64,000 nt of DNA, taken from Fasciola hepatica (taxonomy: Eukaryota > Platyhelminthes > Trematoda > Plagiorchiida > Fasciolidae). The stretch covers positions 62,001 through 126,000 of the forward strand of contig CANUEZ040000160.1 in assembly GCA_948099385.1 (NCBI GenBank). The letters are read 5' to 3'. The notes under the pieces were generated by a model, which ran no database searches, had not been told where the DNA came from, and saw only the letters and a program-made list of their open reading frames with translations. A program made the position numbers and the translations under genes. Of this stretch, positions 33,966 through 48,938 are shown in pieces (the first letter of the stretch is position 1; the number at the start of each line of letters is the position of its first letter).

Positions 33966-36169
33966 CTCAAAAGAGCATCTAATTTAACTTCGGCACACAC
34001 AGTTCTCCCAAGCTGCATGGATGTTTGACTTTAATGTGGTGATAGTGAGTAGACCGCTGCTTCAAATATTGACAGGCCCAAAATTTGTTGTTGAGCCAAA
34101 TCTTGTGACTCTACTTCAGCAGCAGGGACACTGGAACTAACTATGTATTACGAAATAAAATTTTGGAATCACTTAGCGACAATTGTTTTTTAGTTTACCT
34201 ATTGACTGTGAGTCAGATCAGGAACGCCGGTGCTCTCACGATGTTGTCTCGCCGCGAACGAGACGTTTTGCACTGAGGAAGTTCTTGCGCCTCCAATACC
34301 CCTCCCTACGCCTTCTCTGCAGCCGCAGCAATGTATTCTGCTTCCCAGAACCTGGATACACGTGACCAACTTAACATAAGGATTGGTACTCAATATTGCG
34401 TGAATTTCACAAAATCGACACTACAAGACGGCTTACTCAGAGTTCAAGGATACTTATGCACTAGCACATGTATTTGCTTGATCATAAATTGAATTGTCCG
34501 CGAGTAGAAATAACTACTTACTGTGGGTAAAATGAACCTTACGAATGCACATTAGCTATATCTGTCAGTGGTACATCACGTTCCTCCTTAGTTAGACCGG
34601 AAAGGACATCCCAACCAAGCAGAATAAAGGGAGCCAACAAGGCATCTCCTAAATACAAGTGCAGAGGCAAAGCTAAATATGATGTTCTCTGAAGCGGATA
34701 CAGAGTAGTACTGTAGTACTTTTGTTACTTTATTCTTTGTGAAATTTCATGCACTTCCGTGCAACCCTTCAGGGCGCACGTCAAGAGTCGTTTTAACCCG
34801 GAGTTAGCCCAACCGCTTTGGGTACTGTGTTGCTTAGGTTGTATTCAGGGGATTTGTGAGTTGTTTGAATAGAATGGAAGGCTTCATGGGTATACCGTAA
34901 GGCAAGTGCTAGTGACAGACCTATCAGTCGCCGGGGGAGACGGCAATCACTACACGTGCATTTGAGTATCGTCCCAACCCACGGATGGAGCTATAACCTG
35001 GTGGAGTCCCAGTTTATAACTTGGAAATTGCTGCACTGTGTCAGAAAGCGGGGTCTTCACTATGTTCTCTGGCTCTGTATCCTATACAAATTTCTATGAA
35101 AGGGACAAAGAACATGCGCTTCAGCCAAACCTAGATACTAGACCGCCTCAACACTGTCACCAGAAGTACAGGGCAATTGGCAAATTTCGAGGTTTCTGTG
35201 CAACACTAGGCAGCAATCTAACGACGGAACTCCGGAAGCTGGAAGAACAAGGTTACCAGGCCCGTCGTTGCTCGTGAATTACTGGGCTAACCGTCCTGTC
35301 TATTGACTGTGGTCACAAATAACACTTGTGCTCAGAAAGTAATAACACCCACCATAACATTTTCATTAGATCAGGTCGTCAGACGTCATTTTGATATTAA
35401 GCTGAAGCAGTGTTCGGTCCCTGATAAGATAGCTGCTGGGTTTCGTGCTCGGGGAGCTTTCGTTCGTGGATGTTTCCAGGTCAAACTCGGGCAACCGCCG
35501 CAGAAGAACGCTGAAACTTGCATACTACAAAACTTCAAGTAGACGCTGAGATCCCATTATGTGGGAAAGTTACTGACTGCTTGTTTTCTTTGGGAACATG
35601 ATAAAGAACACATGGAAGGAATTTCCGGGTAATTCAAAGGCAACCTAAGAAAACACAGCTGCTGACCATGCCAGCACAGAGTGGGATGTTTTGCCGTTAG
35701 AATGTGAGTGCCAGCCAGAATTCCACATACAGTCGCCATAAGTCAGTCTGATTGGTTGCAAAGAGAGCGAGAGAGAGAGAAGCAATTTCAAGTTCAGGTT
35801 AGTTCCAGGCATGCAGCGGTGGATATTCACAGCTTCCAATTTCGTGCACGGATAGACTTTGTCGATCCCCGGGGTGCTGAGACAATGAAAGAAACAGTCT
35901 CCTCGAGCTTTAGTCATCGTATCCACTCACATTTTGCCGGGTACCGTCGGTAACGGTGGATCATATAGACAGGCCTATAATTTTTATTTTGGGAGGAAGC
36001 AGACTCAGATAGTAGGTTGGGAGCTGAGACAAAAGTTAAGAGGAAGAATGTGATAAACGGAATAGAAAACAGAGAGTTGCAATGAAATTAACCTTATTAC
36101 ATGGAGAAAAAGAACCACAAATGGAAAAAGGGAGAATAAAATACAGATAAAGGTGCACTGACGGAAAAG
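33966..36169. other. Unassigned sequence right of BEL copy 2
   Basis: No domain is recognised. A short GA run lies near 35763-35782. The plus frames 35038-35277 and 35303-35542 have no known motif. Confidence 0.4.
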
Positions 36170-37230
36170 GATGATATTTTGGACTTGAGATGAACAATCT
36201 GGCTATCTATATGGCCTAAATTCTATAGAGCTCTCCCAACTTCACTCAGCTCCATGTAGTCGGCCACAGTGCCCCATTGTTGAACAGCTCAGCCACTGCG
36301 GTTGTCTTGACCATTTCCGCCTGAAGTTTACCTTGGTCGTTCACTATTTGCTGTATGAAGAACTGGGCCGGGAGTCGTGCCCAAATATACCTGGCCTGTT
36401 AAGGCCCTATAAAACAACATGAGGTCCTACCTCTTCCTCCTCATTTCTATTGGAAATGAATCGAGGTTCTTTAAGCGTTCTCCGTAAGTTCTACTCCTCA
36501 ATATAGGAAGTTATCTGGTGAATCAACCTCTTATCTTCTCAGGTACCAACAACAAAATGGATATCAACCCCAGGCCTGAGCATGGTTCTCTAGGTGAGGT
36601 CGTAAGAGGAAGTTTCTTAGTGAAGGGAGCTCCAAAGATCTTCTGGAGTTGACTTTCCGGCGAAGACTTTGAAGCGCCCTAGAAGCGGTCTTTGCCACTT
36701 TTCCTGTAGGGGTTTCGGCCGGGAATCAGTGCCAAACATAACGCCCAACTCTTTGATCACATCCTCTACCGATAAAGCTTCTGCCAAGTCCTCGGTCCCC
36801 AGCACTCTTTATGGAGTAGCTCATCATTCACAAAATGCACAAACCTGTGCGCGTTTAGCGGAAAGTCCCAAGCCGCATCCCATTCCCTTACGCTGCCCGG
36901 CCTTCTGTGAGCTGTTTCGCAGTCGAATGCTCTAACGACTTTGACGTCGTCGGCCGGATTGAAACAGGAGTTTCCTAGGTCACTCAAAAACACGAGGATT
37001 GGTAAGGGTCCAAGGACCGATCCTTGTGGCACTCCACTCTGCATGTGTCCGGCCGTATATGAGCTCCTCCTCCATATTCCTACTTGGAAAATCTCACCAG
37101 GCAGAAACCTTTTAAGCCATGCAATCATGCTGCGATAGTTTGTGCCCTCGTAGTTTGTGCGCAAGCTGACGGTGGTCACTGAGTGGGAAGCCATTTGAAA
37201 ATCCAGATAAAGGAACCATATTTCTGACAT
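36170..37230 (-). pseudogene. LINE-D: reverse transcriptase and C-terminal relic
   Basis: The minus-strand frame 36766-37230 (154 residues) has RT motif A as FLYLDFQMAS (first catalytic Asp kept, the following FD lost), a textbook SGVPQGSVLGP (residues 65-75) and ADDVKV (93-98), with Pro in place of Phe before ADD. The frame 36617-36805 continues with KELGVMFGTDSRPKPLQ, the 'kDLGV' element, and further pieces give a LRPHLENHAQAWG-like segment (about 36540-36590) and an ERLKNLDSFPIEMRRKR segment. A degraded WN-LP-type tail reaches about 36210. The 5' part (endonuclease) is not seen upstream. Jockey/CR1-type, 5'-truncated and inactive. Confidence 0.8.
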
Positions 37231-38969
37231 TGTCGGCGCGGGCTCTCAGAACTCAAGAAGTTGCATTCTACTTCACCCCAAGGAGTTCGCGCTTCGCTTG
37301 CCCCCTACGCCACTTCCTAGCCCAAAATAATATCTCTCGTCGGGAGGTTATCCTTGTCCACCTTAGAAAATCTTATTTTTACCATAAACAGTATGTACGC
37401 TAGGTTGCAACTGGTGCAGACCACAGCACGATCATACTTCCCCCCTGGGGCTTGAACTTCTTGGTTTGTAGTTTCAGTTATTACATTGTCATTCATTTGT
37501 TTATTGTTGTGTTTGTTTTGCTTACCCTGCTCTCCCACTTTTTTCCTAATAGACATGCCTGACGACAGACCTGCTGTGCGGAGGTGTCACCAGAGCCTTC
37601 CAGGACGACGCCGCAGGGGCTGTCCTGGCTCATAAATTAACCCATGCAGCACTGAAGTCCATCATGGTGAGGAGCTTTTTGTGGTCCCGCGAATTTCACC
37701 AAACCAATTTAGCTCCTCATTTCCTCTAACTTCCGACGGGGTCCTTTGTATTCAAGAAAAGACAAAATTACCCGCTTGATTGGGCTGTGACCACGACCGC
37801 CTTGAAGTGGAATGTTACTGGCCGATCACCGTCCTTGCCGATACACTGGCCTGCCACTGTTAGCACGGCACCTCCTTTTTCCCCGCCGGCATGAATACGG
37901 TGAAATTCTTTAAGGATAGTTAACCCATCTCTTCTGGTCTCAGCCGCGTTTGCGTAACTGCCATCGCATCTATCATGTGCGTTCGCGCTCGAGGCTCGTT
38001 CGACAACAGTCCGCTTTTTGGTGCCGGTGTTGGGGGAAATGAATTGCTCGGATTATAGCTCAGAGCATCCCTCCAGTACTTGGCGGAAGTGAGATGGTCT
38101 CCTCCGGCCAGCGAATCGTTCAAGTACCGCCTCGCAATGGCCCCTGGCCACAAATTCCGGACAGACCGTCTCTTACACTGGTTTGTTGTCCTTCTTTGTT
38201 CTTCAGTTCATCTGATCGCCCGAGATTGTGCGTGGCGACTTCTTCAAAAATTGATAGTTTCCTTTTTTGCTTTAAAAATGACCGGATTGTCCCCAGATTT
38301 GGAGTGGTCCTCGGATATCAACATGACAGTCCGGTTTGATGCTCCTCCTGCTCCACTCACGCCTGCCAGGAACCTATCATGGTGCCTTGGATTTACCAAT
38401 TTCACAAGAAAGGTTTAAATGGGCGTTTTGTTTTCACTCTGCCATATTCTCAACCAAAAAGCACGTTTGCTATCTACTCGTCCCGGAAAGTCTTCTGACC
38501 CTTGTGGCGTAGTCAAGCCACAGCATGCTGCTCGGTCTCTTTATCTTTTCTTCGTGGCTCCCGACTTTGTAACCCTCTGATGACCTCTCTTCTGTTACTT
38601 CACAGTGTTTTATCACTATATTTCGAGTCAATGGGACTCGTGTGAGAGCTGTTTATTTGCACCTTTTATTGCTGCCATCCTAGTTGTAAATACACATAAG
38701 TGCTCACTTCTTTAAAAAAAACTCGTTTTACGGAAAGCAGCAGCATTTACAGGACAGAAATGCACCATCAACCAAAGCAAGTAAAGGGAAGGAATATAAA
38801 AGAATGCCTGATGAGCGGAATTCCTAAATATGCATGCTAAGCTTGCTTTCTCTCACAGATTACGGTGTTTTTTTAAACATGATGGGCATAATAGTAGGTT
38901 TGAATGACGGGACAGAGACTTGCGTAGGTGTATTTAGGTGAAGCGAATCGAGGTTACATTTCAAAGCCG
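37231..38969. other. Unassigned sequence
   Basis: I see no domain on either strand. Several 75-110 codon frames (for example 38080-38418 plus) lack known motifs. Confidence 0.4.
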
Positions 38970-39200
38970 CAAGGGATTAAGTATTTCTACTCGTCTCTTG
39001 TTTCCAAGGTTGAATCGTCCCCGTGTGAGCCTTCTCAGTGCCGCCCAAGCATCGTAAGGATGATGCCCGAGGTTTGCTCACAGATCACCCATGAGGGGCC
39101 CGTTTTGACTAGCTTCGCTACCTATGTCACGGATTGCCGTGTTTCACAAAGAAAGCAACGCGGTGGCGTCGTCGCATGTATCAACAACCACTGGTCTTAA
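38970..39200 (+). pseudogene. LINE-E: N-terminal APE-type endonuclease fragment
   Basis: The plus-strand frame (residues 17-90 of the frame starting at 38928) follows the layout of a LINE endonuclease: a 'S-K-v' start (SSLVSKVESSP), then RPSIVRMMPEVCSQIT, matching 'P-x-II-x-(I/V)TE-x-W', and after about 30 residues DCRVSQRKQRGGVVACINN, matching 'DR-x-x-x-x-GGGV-x-x-(Y/C)'. The TE is altered to PE, and the frame stops at 39198. No RT follows within several kb, so this is an orphan fragment. Confidence 0.55.
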
Positions 39201-42200
39201 CGCTTCAAGCTTGTGTTGATCTGTGAAAATGTGCACATCAGCTTCACTGTTGCTGAAAATAAACTTGAGCGTCTCGATAAGTTTAGTTCGATTGTGCTGA
39301 GGAATATCAGTTTACCACCGAAAATGTTCCCCCGATCGCTGCCTAGTATGTTTTGCCTCCATTTGACAAATACTGGCGGAATACGTCGACTTTTCCCTGA
39401 TCATGGCTGCCTGCGAATTAAACTGCTTTGTCGTTCTTTCTCTTAATCCTTCTGGTCTCGTAAATATTGTAAATTCTAGAACCAGAAAAGATGCCTTTCT
39501 AGACGTGTTCCTAGTCGATGCTTCAAATATTTTTTCCACTCCATGATCAGTCAGCTTATCTATCTTTCTTAAATGGTTATATGAAATGGTGAATTTCACA
39601 AACGGAGGCTAAAATTGGGTAGGAACACTGCGACTCGGTACACGTCCGTTTGACCCGTGGGACAGACTTATTTGATGTTTCACGATATGTTGACGATTTG
39701 CAGTCCACAGCTCGCGGCGTCCTCTTTTTTGATGTGAAAGAAGCGAGTGGATTTTTTGTTACACTATTTATTTGGTGAAGCTGCCTAAAACCTCAGCGTG
39801 CTCGTAGGAGCATCCGCAAGGATGAGCTTTTACAAATAGCACCGTCGCTGTTTAAAGTTGACCGCAAGCCGCCCCCTTGGAATGGACGAGCCATTGGCCG
39901 CGGAAAGCTGAAGTGGGTAAGCTTGTGGCTTGTGTTTACCGGCTGGCAGGACAGGACCTTTAGCTTTGGTACAAACCAGAATCTTAGAGTTAGCACAAAA
40001 CTCACGTACAGTGCGTTCAGCGGCGGCGAATGCACCCCCAGTAGGGTCAAATTTCTATACGCGCTACTGAAAACGATGGTAACAGTTGGGTTCCTCACAT
40101 TCAACGTTAAAATGCTTCAAGTATCCCGCTTGAGATGATGATGACCGATACCGGGGTTTGCTAGTTAGAGCTTTAAATGGTTTTTCCGCGGGAAAGGTCG
40201 CACAAAGCTACCTTCTTACCTGTTTGGCGCGTTCAGTGGTATACTAACCAGAATGGGCACGCCTATTGTTGAATAAACGTGAAACAAATGGTCAACCTGA
40301 TAAAAGTTGCCGCCGAGTACGGCTGTTTTAACCTAACGTACAAGAACAAGGCTATCTGCCCCTACGGCTGGCTGGTCCAGAAACGTGGAGGAACTGGGGA
40401 GGGCCGCCGATAGGCTTTTCGGGTCTCTCGGATTCAAGTGAGGCGGATTCACAGCGGAGGTGTACAGTGGAGGGCGCCCGTCAGACACACTGCTTGTGAA
40501 GGCTACTCTGGAGGTGAGGTAAACACGGTCGCCTAGTCCTTAAAAGACAGTCGAAGTTTACCGGATTGATTGCCCCGAGGCCCTTTCAGTGGTACACCTA
40601 TATCAACATTCTTGTGATCATGAGACGAGGGGTCAACTACGGGGACCACAATACAACTATCGTAAAAGCCAAGGAGGCCGCCTCTTCCAAGGAAGGATCC
40701 TCGATGAGGTCACTAACGGTGGCCCGTATATGAGAAAATTGGGAGTCCATCCAAAATTCCTCACCTGAAAATTATGCCATACCTTGAAGTGAGATTTGAG
40801 TTGTTTCTTTCATCTCGATTTGTTCGTTCTCATAACTTCTTTTAAGGCTCTGCTGTAACTTTTGGGCTTCACGAAAATTTATTTGCATATCACCTTAGTT
40901 CTTAGCCAGTTCAAGCGTACAACACAGTCCTGCGCATCGGGGGTAGCCAGCCCAAGTTTCCACTTATTGCAGTGAACCGGAATGTTGGTGCTTACAACCA
41001 TCAAGAAGATTATATTAGAAAGAGGTTACCGGACAGGGGGAAGAGTCATGTTAAAACAAAAACTGTAATTGGGATGCAGAGGACAAAAGGATACGTTGCA
41101 AAGCACACTAGCAGTGAGGTTACAAGGCACGCAATAAAACTTCTAGGAGAACATATGATATTTATGGAGCATTTATGCAAAGGTCAGCCACGCAAAAGAA
41201 TTACGAGTGATTTAAGAGCATCGGGGGCGATCTAAAGTTAGAAAGAAGTCCAAAACATGCCAACTCATTCCAAAGACGAATGCAAAAGTGCGGGGGAAGA
41301 AAAAGATTTGGGAGGCAATCGGTGGAAAGGCTGGGTCTAGACAAAGTGAATAATCTCGCAAAACTGGAGGTTTTTGAGGAGGCAACCGGGAAAGAACACA
41401 AGTACGTCTTGTGAAACACTTCGATGAATGGGTCTGCAAACAATGTCATACTACTCATAATGAGGATATGCCTCTGAAATTTACCGCGAGACCAAAGATT
41501 TAAGGAAAACACTAGATGGCCTTCTCAAAGACAGGCTGTACACCCCAAAAGTACTTGTAGAACTTCTACGGGAAGTTTTCGAAGCGTGATGATTCACGGC
41601 ATTCAACGGCCACATATAAAACAGAACGGATTAGGGATCAGGTCCACGAGATATTTCATCGCAAAATTGCTAAGAAGCATTGGTCTGTCCGACCGAGCCT
41701 CAGTAAAAGGAACCTCCAGTTAGGGAGATGGAGGGTGGAAATGCTGGGAAGTGACAGAAGGCCAAAAGCCACCCCAGCTATGTTAACAACTCCAAGATAC
41801 AAAGATTAGTTGTTGGAACAAAGAAGGGTCACGACTGATGATGACATCGGAGTAATTCTTTGATGAACAGCAGTTCACGCCCTAACCCCGTGTAAACTGT
41901 GAGGCAGTGGATCCTAAGGGACCAAAACACTTAGCCTCTTTGTTAGGACAGAGCAGTGTATAGGATGGTTTTGATGCACTTATTCGCAGATTGAGTATGC
42001 AGGGCCAATTTCTTACTTCAAATTGTAACTTACGCAGAAGAGGTTGTGTAGGGTATGACCCGCCAAGAATCACTACGTTGGCCTGTTTTGAAAGCCTGCG
42101 GTGGTTCTGGAGAGCCACAAAGCAGATATACGTGGAAGGCGAAAAGGAAATATGATTTCCCTTTGTAAGACACCGTGTGTAGATGAAAGCTTGGGGAGGC

Positions 42201-43500
42201 GTTACCTCGAAGTGGTTAAAACCGTTGTTAGCCAGAAAAGTAACTGGAAAGCCAGTGTACATCGTCGGTCGGAATCGGTATTGACCTGGGTTTGTCCAAC
42301 CGCACTCTAATGCAACACATCATTAGAAAAAACGGAACCTAACCCCTACACAATTCTGATCCGATGACGACATTCAAGAAGTGTGAGGGAAGCCGTGGCT
42401 TCGGAGGGTGAACTTAAACGGACGTAAACAAGTAGTTTTGGGTCATACACATTGGGCGGAGGAAATTCTAGCCGTAGCAGTATCCGCTGAGATGCCTTTA
42501 TTGTAGCGGTAGTGCATGCTATCGGGCGAAACTTTCTAGTTTTCTTCCTAAGCGTGGGTGTGTTTGAAGCCTTTTTTCGTCCGTGAGGGTTATTTTATGG
42601 ATCAGGCGATGATTGGATGTGGGCGTAGTAGGCAATGATGCAGCCACACATTCATTTAGAGCAATTTTTGATAACTCATCAGTGCCACAAACGTTATCAG
42701 GGTGGATTCAGAACAGTAATTCGCACACTTTGAGGGAGTTAGGAGAATAAGCTGTAGGTTCCGAAGGGCCGTTGGCATCCAAAAACGAGCCCGATCTCGG
42801 GCCCTCGCCACCAATCGAGGTCGGCAGCGTCTACGGCTGACAAGAGTTGTTCTGAGTTTTAAGTGCTCGAATATGTGAGAGCCTTCCGGGCGCCGAGATT
42901 ACTTTTATTCGCCATCAATTTCCAAAAGTACGTGTATAGAGGATTTGGTTTCACTTCTGGCAGTCATCGTTTTTATTGTCACCCCATGCACAGACCTTGT
43001 TTTATCACTCCGAACCAAGCTGTTCCTGGTTCGACTGCCAAACGCACGCACTTTCTCGGGACTCCTCCTTGATCGGTTCTGTTTCCGTACTTTTTTCTGT
43101 GCAGGTTCGCATCTACAAACCCGTGGCTCGAATTCGGTCTCCTGACTACTAGCAAAGCATCAATCGATTCGTAACTGTGGCTATCCGCTGAGTCCAAACA
43201 CCAACTTGTCTTGCTGGTCCTGCGCGATATGCGTGCCATGACGTTTGCTTAGTTCGACTACGGTTGATCCGGATAGGGTTTCCACCAAGAAACAATTCCT
43301 GGTTCAACTTGTACATTCTCTTTTGCGACACTGTCGCTGTAGTTCAGTTGATGAAAACCAACCGATACGAAGCAGCTAAGCAGCTTACCTGAAATAAAAG
43401 AATAGGTCTTTTCTCGGGTGACTACAGAACAAAGGTACATTTTTGTGGGAAATAATCAAGGTACGTCTTCGCAGACATGTCTGAAAAACCGGCAAGGTTG
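39201..43500. other. Unassigned noncoding sequence
   Basis: I see nothing I can name on either strand. The longest frames (41882-42262 minus, 126 codons; 41201-41512 minus, 103 codons; 39793-40104 minus, 103 codons) carry no domain motif. Confidence 0.4.
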
Positions 43501-46500
43501 TCGAGGGTCAACTGGTGTTTACGGCTCTTCCGGCCCCCAAATGGCGCAGGTCACTAACGTTCACTCTTTCCGTAAAAAGTAGGTTGAAATTTGACGGCTG
43601 TGATGCAAAATTCTCATTGGCGAACGAAGGAGAGCAAAGTGAGTTTTAGATCTGTTTGTGGATAGTAACGTTTTGCGGCCAAAGTGTTGCAAGGAAGCCG
43701 ACACCCGGACAATTAAAGCTACTGCATACTTTTTAAAAGAAGCAACAGAGATGATCAAACTCAAACACGGAGGACGGATGGTCAAGTTCACTAGTAGGAA
43801 ATGTAAGAGATATAAGCATTGATAGTGACAGGGGATGGGTAACTGTTGGTTAGGTAGCACTGTTTCCGCAATATTTTGGGTGCTGATTATAAGTGATATT
43901 ATTCTCCCCAGCACGATTTTTACTTTTAGACTTATTCCAGTTGTCTATTAATTTGCTGGTTCAAATTTGCATTTTATCGCGCCAAGACATATTGGTAACA
44001 TCAATGTCGCTTCCCTCTGATTCATTGATAGCCCTAGCCGCCCATTGGTTTCCAGGGTCAATCGACCCCGACCTAGCAGAACCTGTATAAGCAGCCGAGT
44101 TCCGCACTCCCCGAACCACATGATTGGGACGCTCAGTGAGACATTAGACTTCGTCAGTCAACACTTTACCCTGCGTTCTTATTCGAGCTAGTGGGTGGTC
44201 CAGCTTCGACAAAAGCCCTTCTATTGCCGATCACATTTTGAGGTCCAGAGTGTCTGCACTTGTCCAACTGGCACTTGGAAGTCCATCATCCGGTTGATTC
44301 ATTCGATTAAAGGTTGCAGCCTTCGGAGATTGTTGTGAAAGACAAAACAGAAATGACTCAAATATTCGGGTCTACAATGAAGAATAAAAGCGATGATATA
44401 AGCTATGGAATGGGCAAACAAATTCCGGGCTGACTTGAAACAGCGATAGCTGACATAGTTGATGACTTCAACCCCGCCACTTTTGTATGGAGCTGGACAA
44501 TCCACCAGGTAAGGTATGAGGCAACCCGTGGTAACTGTTTCATCCTCAGTGTTGCTGTGTAGCCGAATTTGGCGAAGCGATAGTAGGCTCAGACCCAGCT
44601 AGCAAAAGTGTGGCCACAATATGTCGACGTTTACGATCATCTGACTGGGTTTGACCACTTCATCTTTCAACTACCGTCCGACGGCTTATTAGTGTTCAGG
44701 AAAAAATGTGGAACGCCATCTCCGCCATCGAGTCTTGTTCGCGAAACTGATACCTTATCTTGTTCACAACTGCAAAGTCAGTGCGGTCGTCCATGCATAA
44801 AATACGCCTTTACTTTGCGGAGAATATGATGCAAGCCAAGGAGAGCTCATAAATATCATTGTTAAATATAACCTCCATCGACTTCAGTATGTGATGCCAG
44901 CAACAGTGATACTTCCTGCTAATTGATGCTCCACAAAAGGTGAGCCGCATCTGGTGGATGAACTCAGCTGGAGGGGAGTGGCAAGTAATGCGTTTGTAAC
45001 GGTGTGTGGGTTCACTAACTGTATGAATGGTCATCAGATATACCGGAGAGTCGAACTTAAATAGTCCAATTTCCCAGTGTTATTCTGGTTACCTCTTTCT
45101 AATAATTTCCTTTCTTGCAGAAACTGCCTGAAGGACAGCAAAAACAGACGGAGGATGATAAATGCTTGCCACAATTCCAAGTATATACCACACATTGCTT
45201 TTCATAACATGGTAATTTATTTTGGAAAATGAGTCTCTGTTTGAGTTAGGGTAATTGATTCTACCAAATTGTGTATGGCTTATTAATGAAAAGCCTTCAG
45301 TTGACGATCCATGCCAGCAAAAGTGACGTAAAATTTCGCGGGCTACCGGCTTGTGTTGATAACTAAAGTTACCTAATGATACAATCAACAAGGAATAAAG
45401 TATATTTCATCCCCCATTTATCTAATAGTGGTGACTCAGCAGCTTCCGCAAGTGATACGGCCAGGCAAAGCTTTGTGGTCACACACTCGAATAAACCTCA
45501 GCCAATAAGGTTTGCTTCGGAAAAGTCCGACAAGATCTCCCTGTGATTGGTCATCTTCTAACCTACCAATTATCTTATTCGATTTTATTATTCACACAAA
45601 CTTCTTTCTGTCACACAAATAATGTGCCATTTTGCAGCCCTGATCTCCTTGCTACTTTCGTTCGCGAGGTTCTGGGTGGGAACAGTTTCAATACGAGCCG
45701 TCAGTTCAGTTCATCTCGATTATTGTACGCGAAGCCAGTGGTGGACTGTTGTCTGACTCTGTAGTAGTCTTTCTCGTTCGTTTACACTTATTCCTACTTC
45801 CGAGGGACTATTCACGAACCTCGTTGACAAGCTCCGATAATTATCACTAGGGTAACGTTCGTAATGCGTTGAAAATTGTTTTGTGGAAAGCCATGCGCAT
45901 GTTGAAAACTAATCCGGTTTGCAAGTGCGGAGACATTCTGTTGGACAATTGGCCCGCGAAATGTTATGCGGTATATTTAGATATTCGAATATGGCAACCC
46001 AACTGTCATGAATATAGTGCGAAGGTCTAGAGTTGGTTTAATCCGCTCTTTAGCTTACAACTGAGGTTCTTCCACACCAAAAACAAGTAAATAGTGCACA
46101 CAGCGGATAGTGAGTTGTTTGATGAAAGGAACGGAGCTTAGCCTGAAATAAAGACGTACGGAAACGAGAAACGGTTGGGCACACATTCCATTGAGTGGCA
46201 TAGTATACGAGACTGGGTATGATGGCAAGTCCATAGACCAGCCAATATCAAAGGAGAAAGAGAATTGACTAAACTAAACTGATATAAAGTTTCTCAACAA
46301 AAGTGTAACGTGAGTAATGTCACGTTAATCGGCAGTACCCTTTGGCTCGAAACCAACCGACCAGATAATGAGCCAGCATTTTCCAGCAGGAAACGTTTTC
46401 AGCAAGCGTCCATTACACCACTAACGCTCTTCGCTAAACTATGCTCGATGATAAAAACAGAACTGTTTAACATTTTCGTAGCAAACCGCGCATCATTAAC

Positions 46501-48896
46501 ATCCTGTAAGATGTCACGATCAGCGAGGTTTTCACCTAACGTATTGCGAGAAAAGGTAACGAATATCACGGGTTGTTACGTATGGTAGTCCTAGTGCCCA
46601 GTAGAAACTATAATTTTTCGATGGAGAATAAAGCAGACAAATGAGGCAAAGCAACCGGTTGATTAAAATAACAATGGCCAAGTCTAAAAATGATTTGGTT
46701 AATAAAACAGTCAATGATGGCGAGGATGAGAAGAATAAAATGAAGCCCCTAAACTGTCACTTCCTCAAAACTTTTCACCAGATGACCGATTTGCAAATCT
46801 TTTCAAGACCGTAGTACGTTCTTCTCCCGAGAAATTCGGTGGTAATGGTTGAAACCGCGCACGCACACTCCACCGGCATCCGGTACGAATGCGTGAGTAA
46901 ACCTTCAGCGCTGCCAGAAAAGCACAGAGGTTTGAGGACGCGTGAGTTCGGATGTCTCACGGGAGCGAGGCGACAAGCAGGCACGAGGCACGCTATACAA
47001 AGGACAATATCTTAGTACCATTACCCTCCCAATATCACGCCGTTCTGAGCTGGAGACTGTTTACTGCGCTTGCATCATACTCTTCGCCACTGTAGACCTA
47101 TTCCGTTTCCACACGATCACCATTTAGGACCCGACAGTAACCCGTGCTTGGAAAACTCACTCAAGTGGCAAAAATTAACAAAATAATTTGGTGTTTAAGC
47201 ACTTCATACAAACCGCGCGGTTTGTGATCCCGGCTGTTTAAGACAAACAAGATAAACATCTCAGCAACGAGCGTACGTTTACACTGGAAAACATGGTTTA
47301 AATTACTGGATAATTCAGAACGTTTGCGCGTTCAGTTTTGGGTTGTTGACAAATTAGGAAGACGAGTTTGAACTGTGACTAAAGGGAGCGGTAAAAGCAG
47401 GGTGACTTAAGGTGCAAAAGAAAAACCGGAATATAGTCTGACGCCGGCGGGCCCTTGAGTGTTCCCTTCCGTATTTCATTGGGGGTCGTTCAGTATGGTT
47501 AGGGGATACTCGTGCCGCTTGTATACGAAGAATTCTAGTGACCGTCTTCACTACGATTACAGTGGCAATGGGCATTGCAACACATGCTACTTATAGTACA
47601 GGCCATTATTCGTACTTGTCCCAGCCCGCGGGATAAGATTCTTCACTTTGTTTAAGATAAACACTATTATTTCAATATAGACTACCGAAGACTAAACAGG
47701 GCTTTGAAATAGAACGTGTAATACGCTGTTGACTTTCTGATTTGCCCCAGCGGAGCCATTCATCTTGAATTTTATTCTCCAAGTGAGGAAATTCTCAATA
47801 TAAGAACCATTCGAAAATAATTCCTCATAGACTATATAATTGGAGTACCATAAAGCTGTTTTTTATATTGTATTTGTGAAGCTACTAGAGAAGAAACCTT
47901 GTTCCACAATGATTACTTTGGTGTGTAAACGATTAAAACACCAGCAGTGTCTAATGTTGAACTGGATAACAACTGACGGGTTCACATTTTGCACACATTA
48001 TTCATGCCATGGGATAAAACTCGTAGCAGCATAGTACTTTGACCAGTAACTGATTACGTCCAGTATTCATACTGCCATTATACTACGTGTTATTCACAGC
48101 TGTAGCTATAGCTTGTACATGTCCGAAGCTCGTACATGCAATTGTCTATAGTGTCTGCAGCATTTCACACTTCGTTATTGTAAGATATCGGACATTGCAC
48201 ACGGTTTTACAGTAAAACGTGATTATTCTGTACAACTAATATTTAAAACAACTAAGACATCGAATTCCATAATTAATGGTGGCACTAGAAGTAGGAAAAT
48301 GCCAATAATTAGGTTGTTAGAGCAGCGTTTTTTTGAATTCCTGTGGGTGGTACGCGACTTGTAAGTACTAATGTGCAAGCGACTAGACCATAATAACCAA
48401 TGAAAGATGTTGAACAGTTTTGAAAATTGCTGCAGTTGGCGAAAAGGCATGATTTATAACCTCTTCCTTGATAGTACAACGTATTCGGATTGCAGGAATG
48501 TAATTGGAATACGTTTACGGTATATCTAAAAACTTCATCAAGAGAAGTATACCTGGGAGCATATTGAGTTACCATTAATAAATATTGGGCGGCACACTAC
48601 CGTGGTCGGCTTTTCTCATGTTCTGAACAGATAACAATCAATCATTTGAACAAATACTGATCCCGTTCGCCCGTTTTCTTTTGTTTAATATGACTAACCT
48701 CAACGTACCTGACCCACGTTATCAACGATTCCCAAGGCTGAGCATTAAAAATTCCATATTTTATTGGACAAATAGGGAAACGTAAAACGACTCATTCGCG
48801 AATAAAAAGGGACTTCGTTAGTAAGGCTAATCGGTAAAGGACACACCTCGTCCTAAGGACCCAGCGTTAATCCCTCCCGTATTGGGATAAAATGTG

Positions 48897-48897
<1 letters not shown>
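43501..48897. other. Unassigned A+T-rich noncoding sequence
   Basis: I see no transposon domain, RNA gene or plausible exon chain. Frames are short and scattered over both strands. It may be older host intergenic DNA. Confidence 0.4.

Positions 48898-48936
<39 letters not shown>
48898..48936. repeat. (TA)n microsatellite
   Basis: About 19 uninterrupted TA units followed by a short broken TATATATC. The Tyr/Ile-alternating frame across it is a by-product of the repeat. Confidence 0.95.
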
Positions 48937-48938
<2 letters not shown>
